The notes beneath the pieces were generated by a model that saw only the letters and a list, made by a program, of their open reading frames with translations, was not told where the DNA came from and ran no database searches. 13,541 nt of DNA from Porticoccaceae bacterium UBA1117 (GTDB lineage: Bacteria; Pseudomonadota; Gammaproteobacteria; Pseudomonadales; Porticoccaceae), in contig DCBC01000089.1 in assembly GCA_002313335.1 (NCBI GenBank), positions 1 to 13,541 of the forward strand, read 5' to 3'. The position numbers and the translations under genes were made by a program. Below, piece by piece: positions 13,508 to 13,541 of this stretch (positions are counted from its first letter, which is position 1; the number at the start of each line of letters is the position of its first letter).

Positions 13508-13541
13508 ATGAAAGAATCTATAGATGAAGTAAAAAATGAAG
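13508..13541 (+). CDS. Start of an unidentified gene, cut by the window end
   Basis: An ATG at 13508 is preceded by AAGAGG (13497-13502) at a five-base spacing, a good ribosome-binding site. Eleven codons are visible (MKESIDEVKNE), with the frame open to the edge. The segment is charged and probably helical; nothing more can be said about the product. The good ribosome-binding site and the promoter-like sequence upstream are the reasons to call it. Confidence 0.55.
   Translation, partial: MKESIDEVKNE

Overview
The window looks like a chromosomal segment of a gammaproteobacterium with moderate GC. The housekeeping genes der, xseA, guaB and guaA lie in an order and orientation I know from Escherichia coli and relatives: der upstream, xseA divergent from guaB, and guaBA together. 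The proteins are close to the E. coli family forms (guaA is 525 residues, guaB 490). I cannot place the organism below class.

Layout. Positions 1-994 are the 3' part of der. Positions 1007-2817 hold an inserted sulfur amino acid module: an Lrp/AsnC regulator read leftward and, divergent from it, methionine gamma-lyase. xseA (2825-4180, minus) converges on the lyase gene and diverges from guaB. A good sigma-70 promoter (4325-4353) drives guaB, with guaA following after a weak intercistronic hairpin. The 3' end of guaA marks the boundary between the core block and an accessory block.

Accessory block 1 (7648-12689) is five genes in which every junction overlaps by 1 or 4 bases, so they form one translationally coupled operon. 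The products are a HAD phosphatase fused to a UbiA-type prenyltransferase, a GtrA-family membrane protein, a DprE1-like FAD oxidase, a DprE2-like short-chain reductase and a multi-spanning GT-C type membrane protein. The four recognisable activities match the mycobacterial route to polyprenyl-phosphoryl-D-arabinofuranose: PRPP plus polyprenyl phosphate, then 5-phosphate removal, then 2'-epimerisation by oxidation and reduction. The last gene is a candidate transferase that would put the sugar on a periplasmic or surface acceptor, which is not encoded here. The pathway is known in mycobacteria and was reported in Pseudomonas aeruginosa for pilin arabinosylation. The fused phosphatase and the unassigned transferase are the less explored parts.

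Accessory block 2 (12690-13541) holds an uncharacterised 143-residue protein and the first codons of another gene. Its noncoding DNA is unusually structured. A 14-codon leader ORF and nested stems appear to control the Shine-Dalgarno sequence of the 143-residue gene. A bipartite inverted-repeat element at 13382-13462 resembles one just after guaA at 7561-7609. The two elements either bracket the accessory segment as boundary sequences or act as a shared operator ahead of two transcription units.
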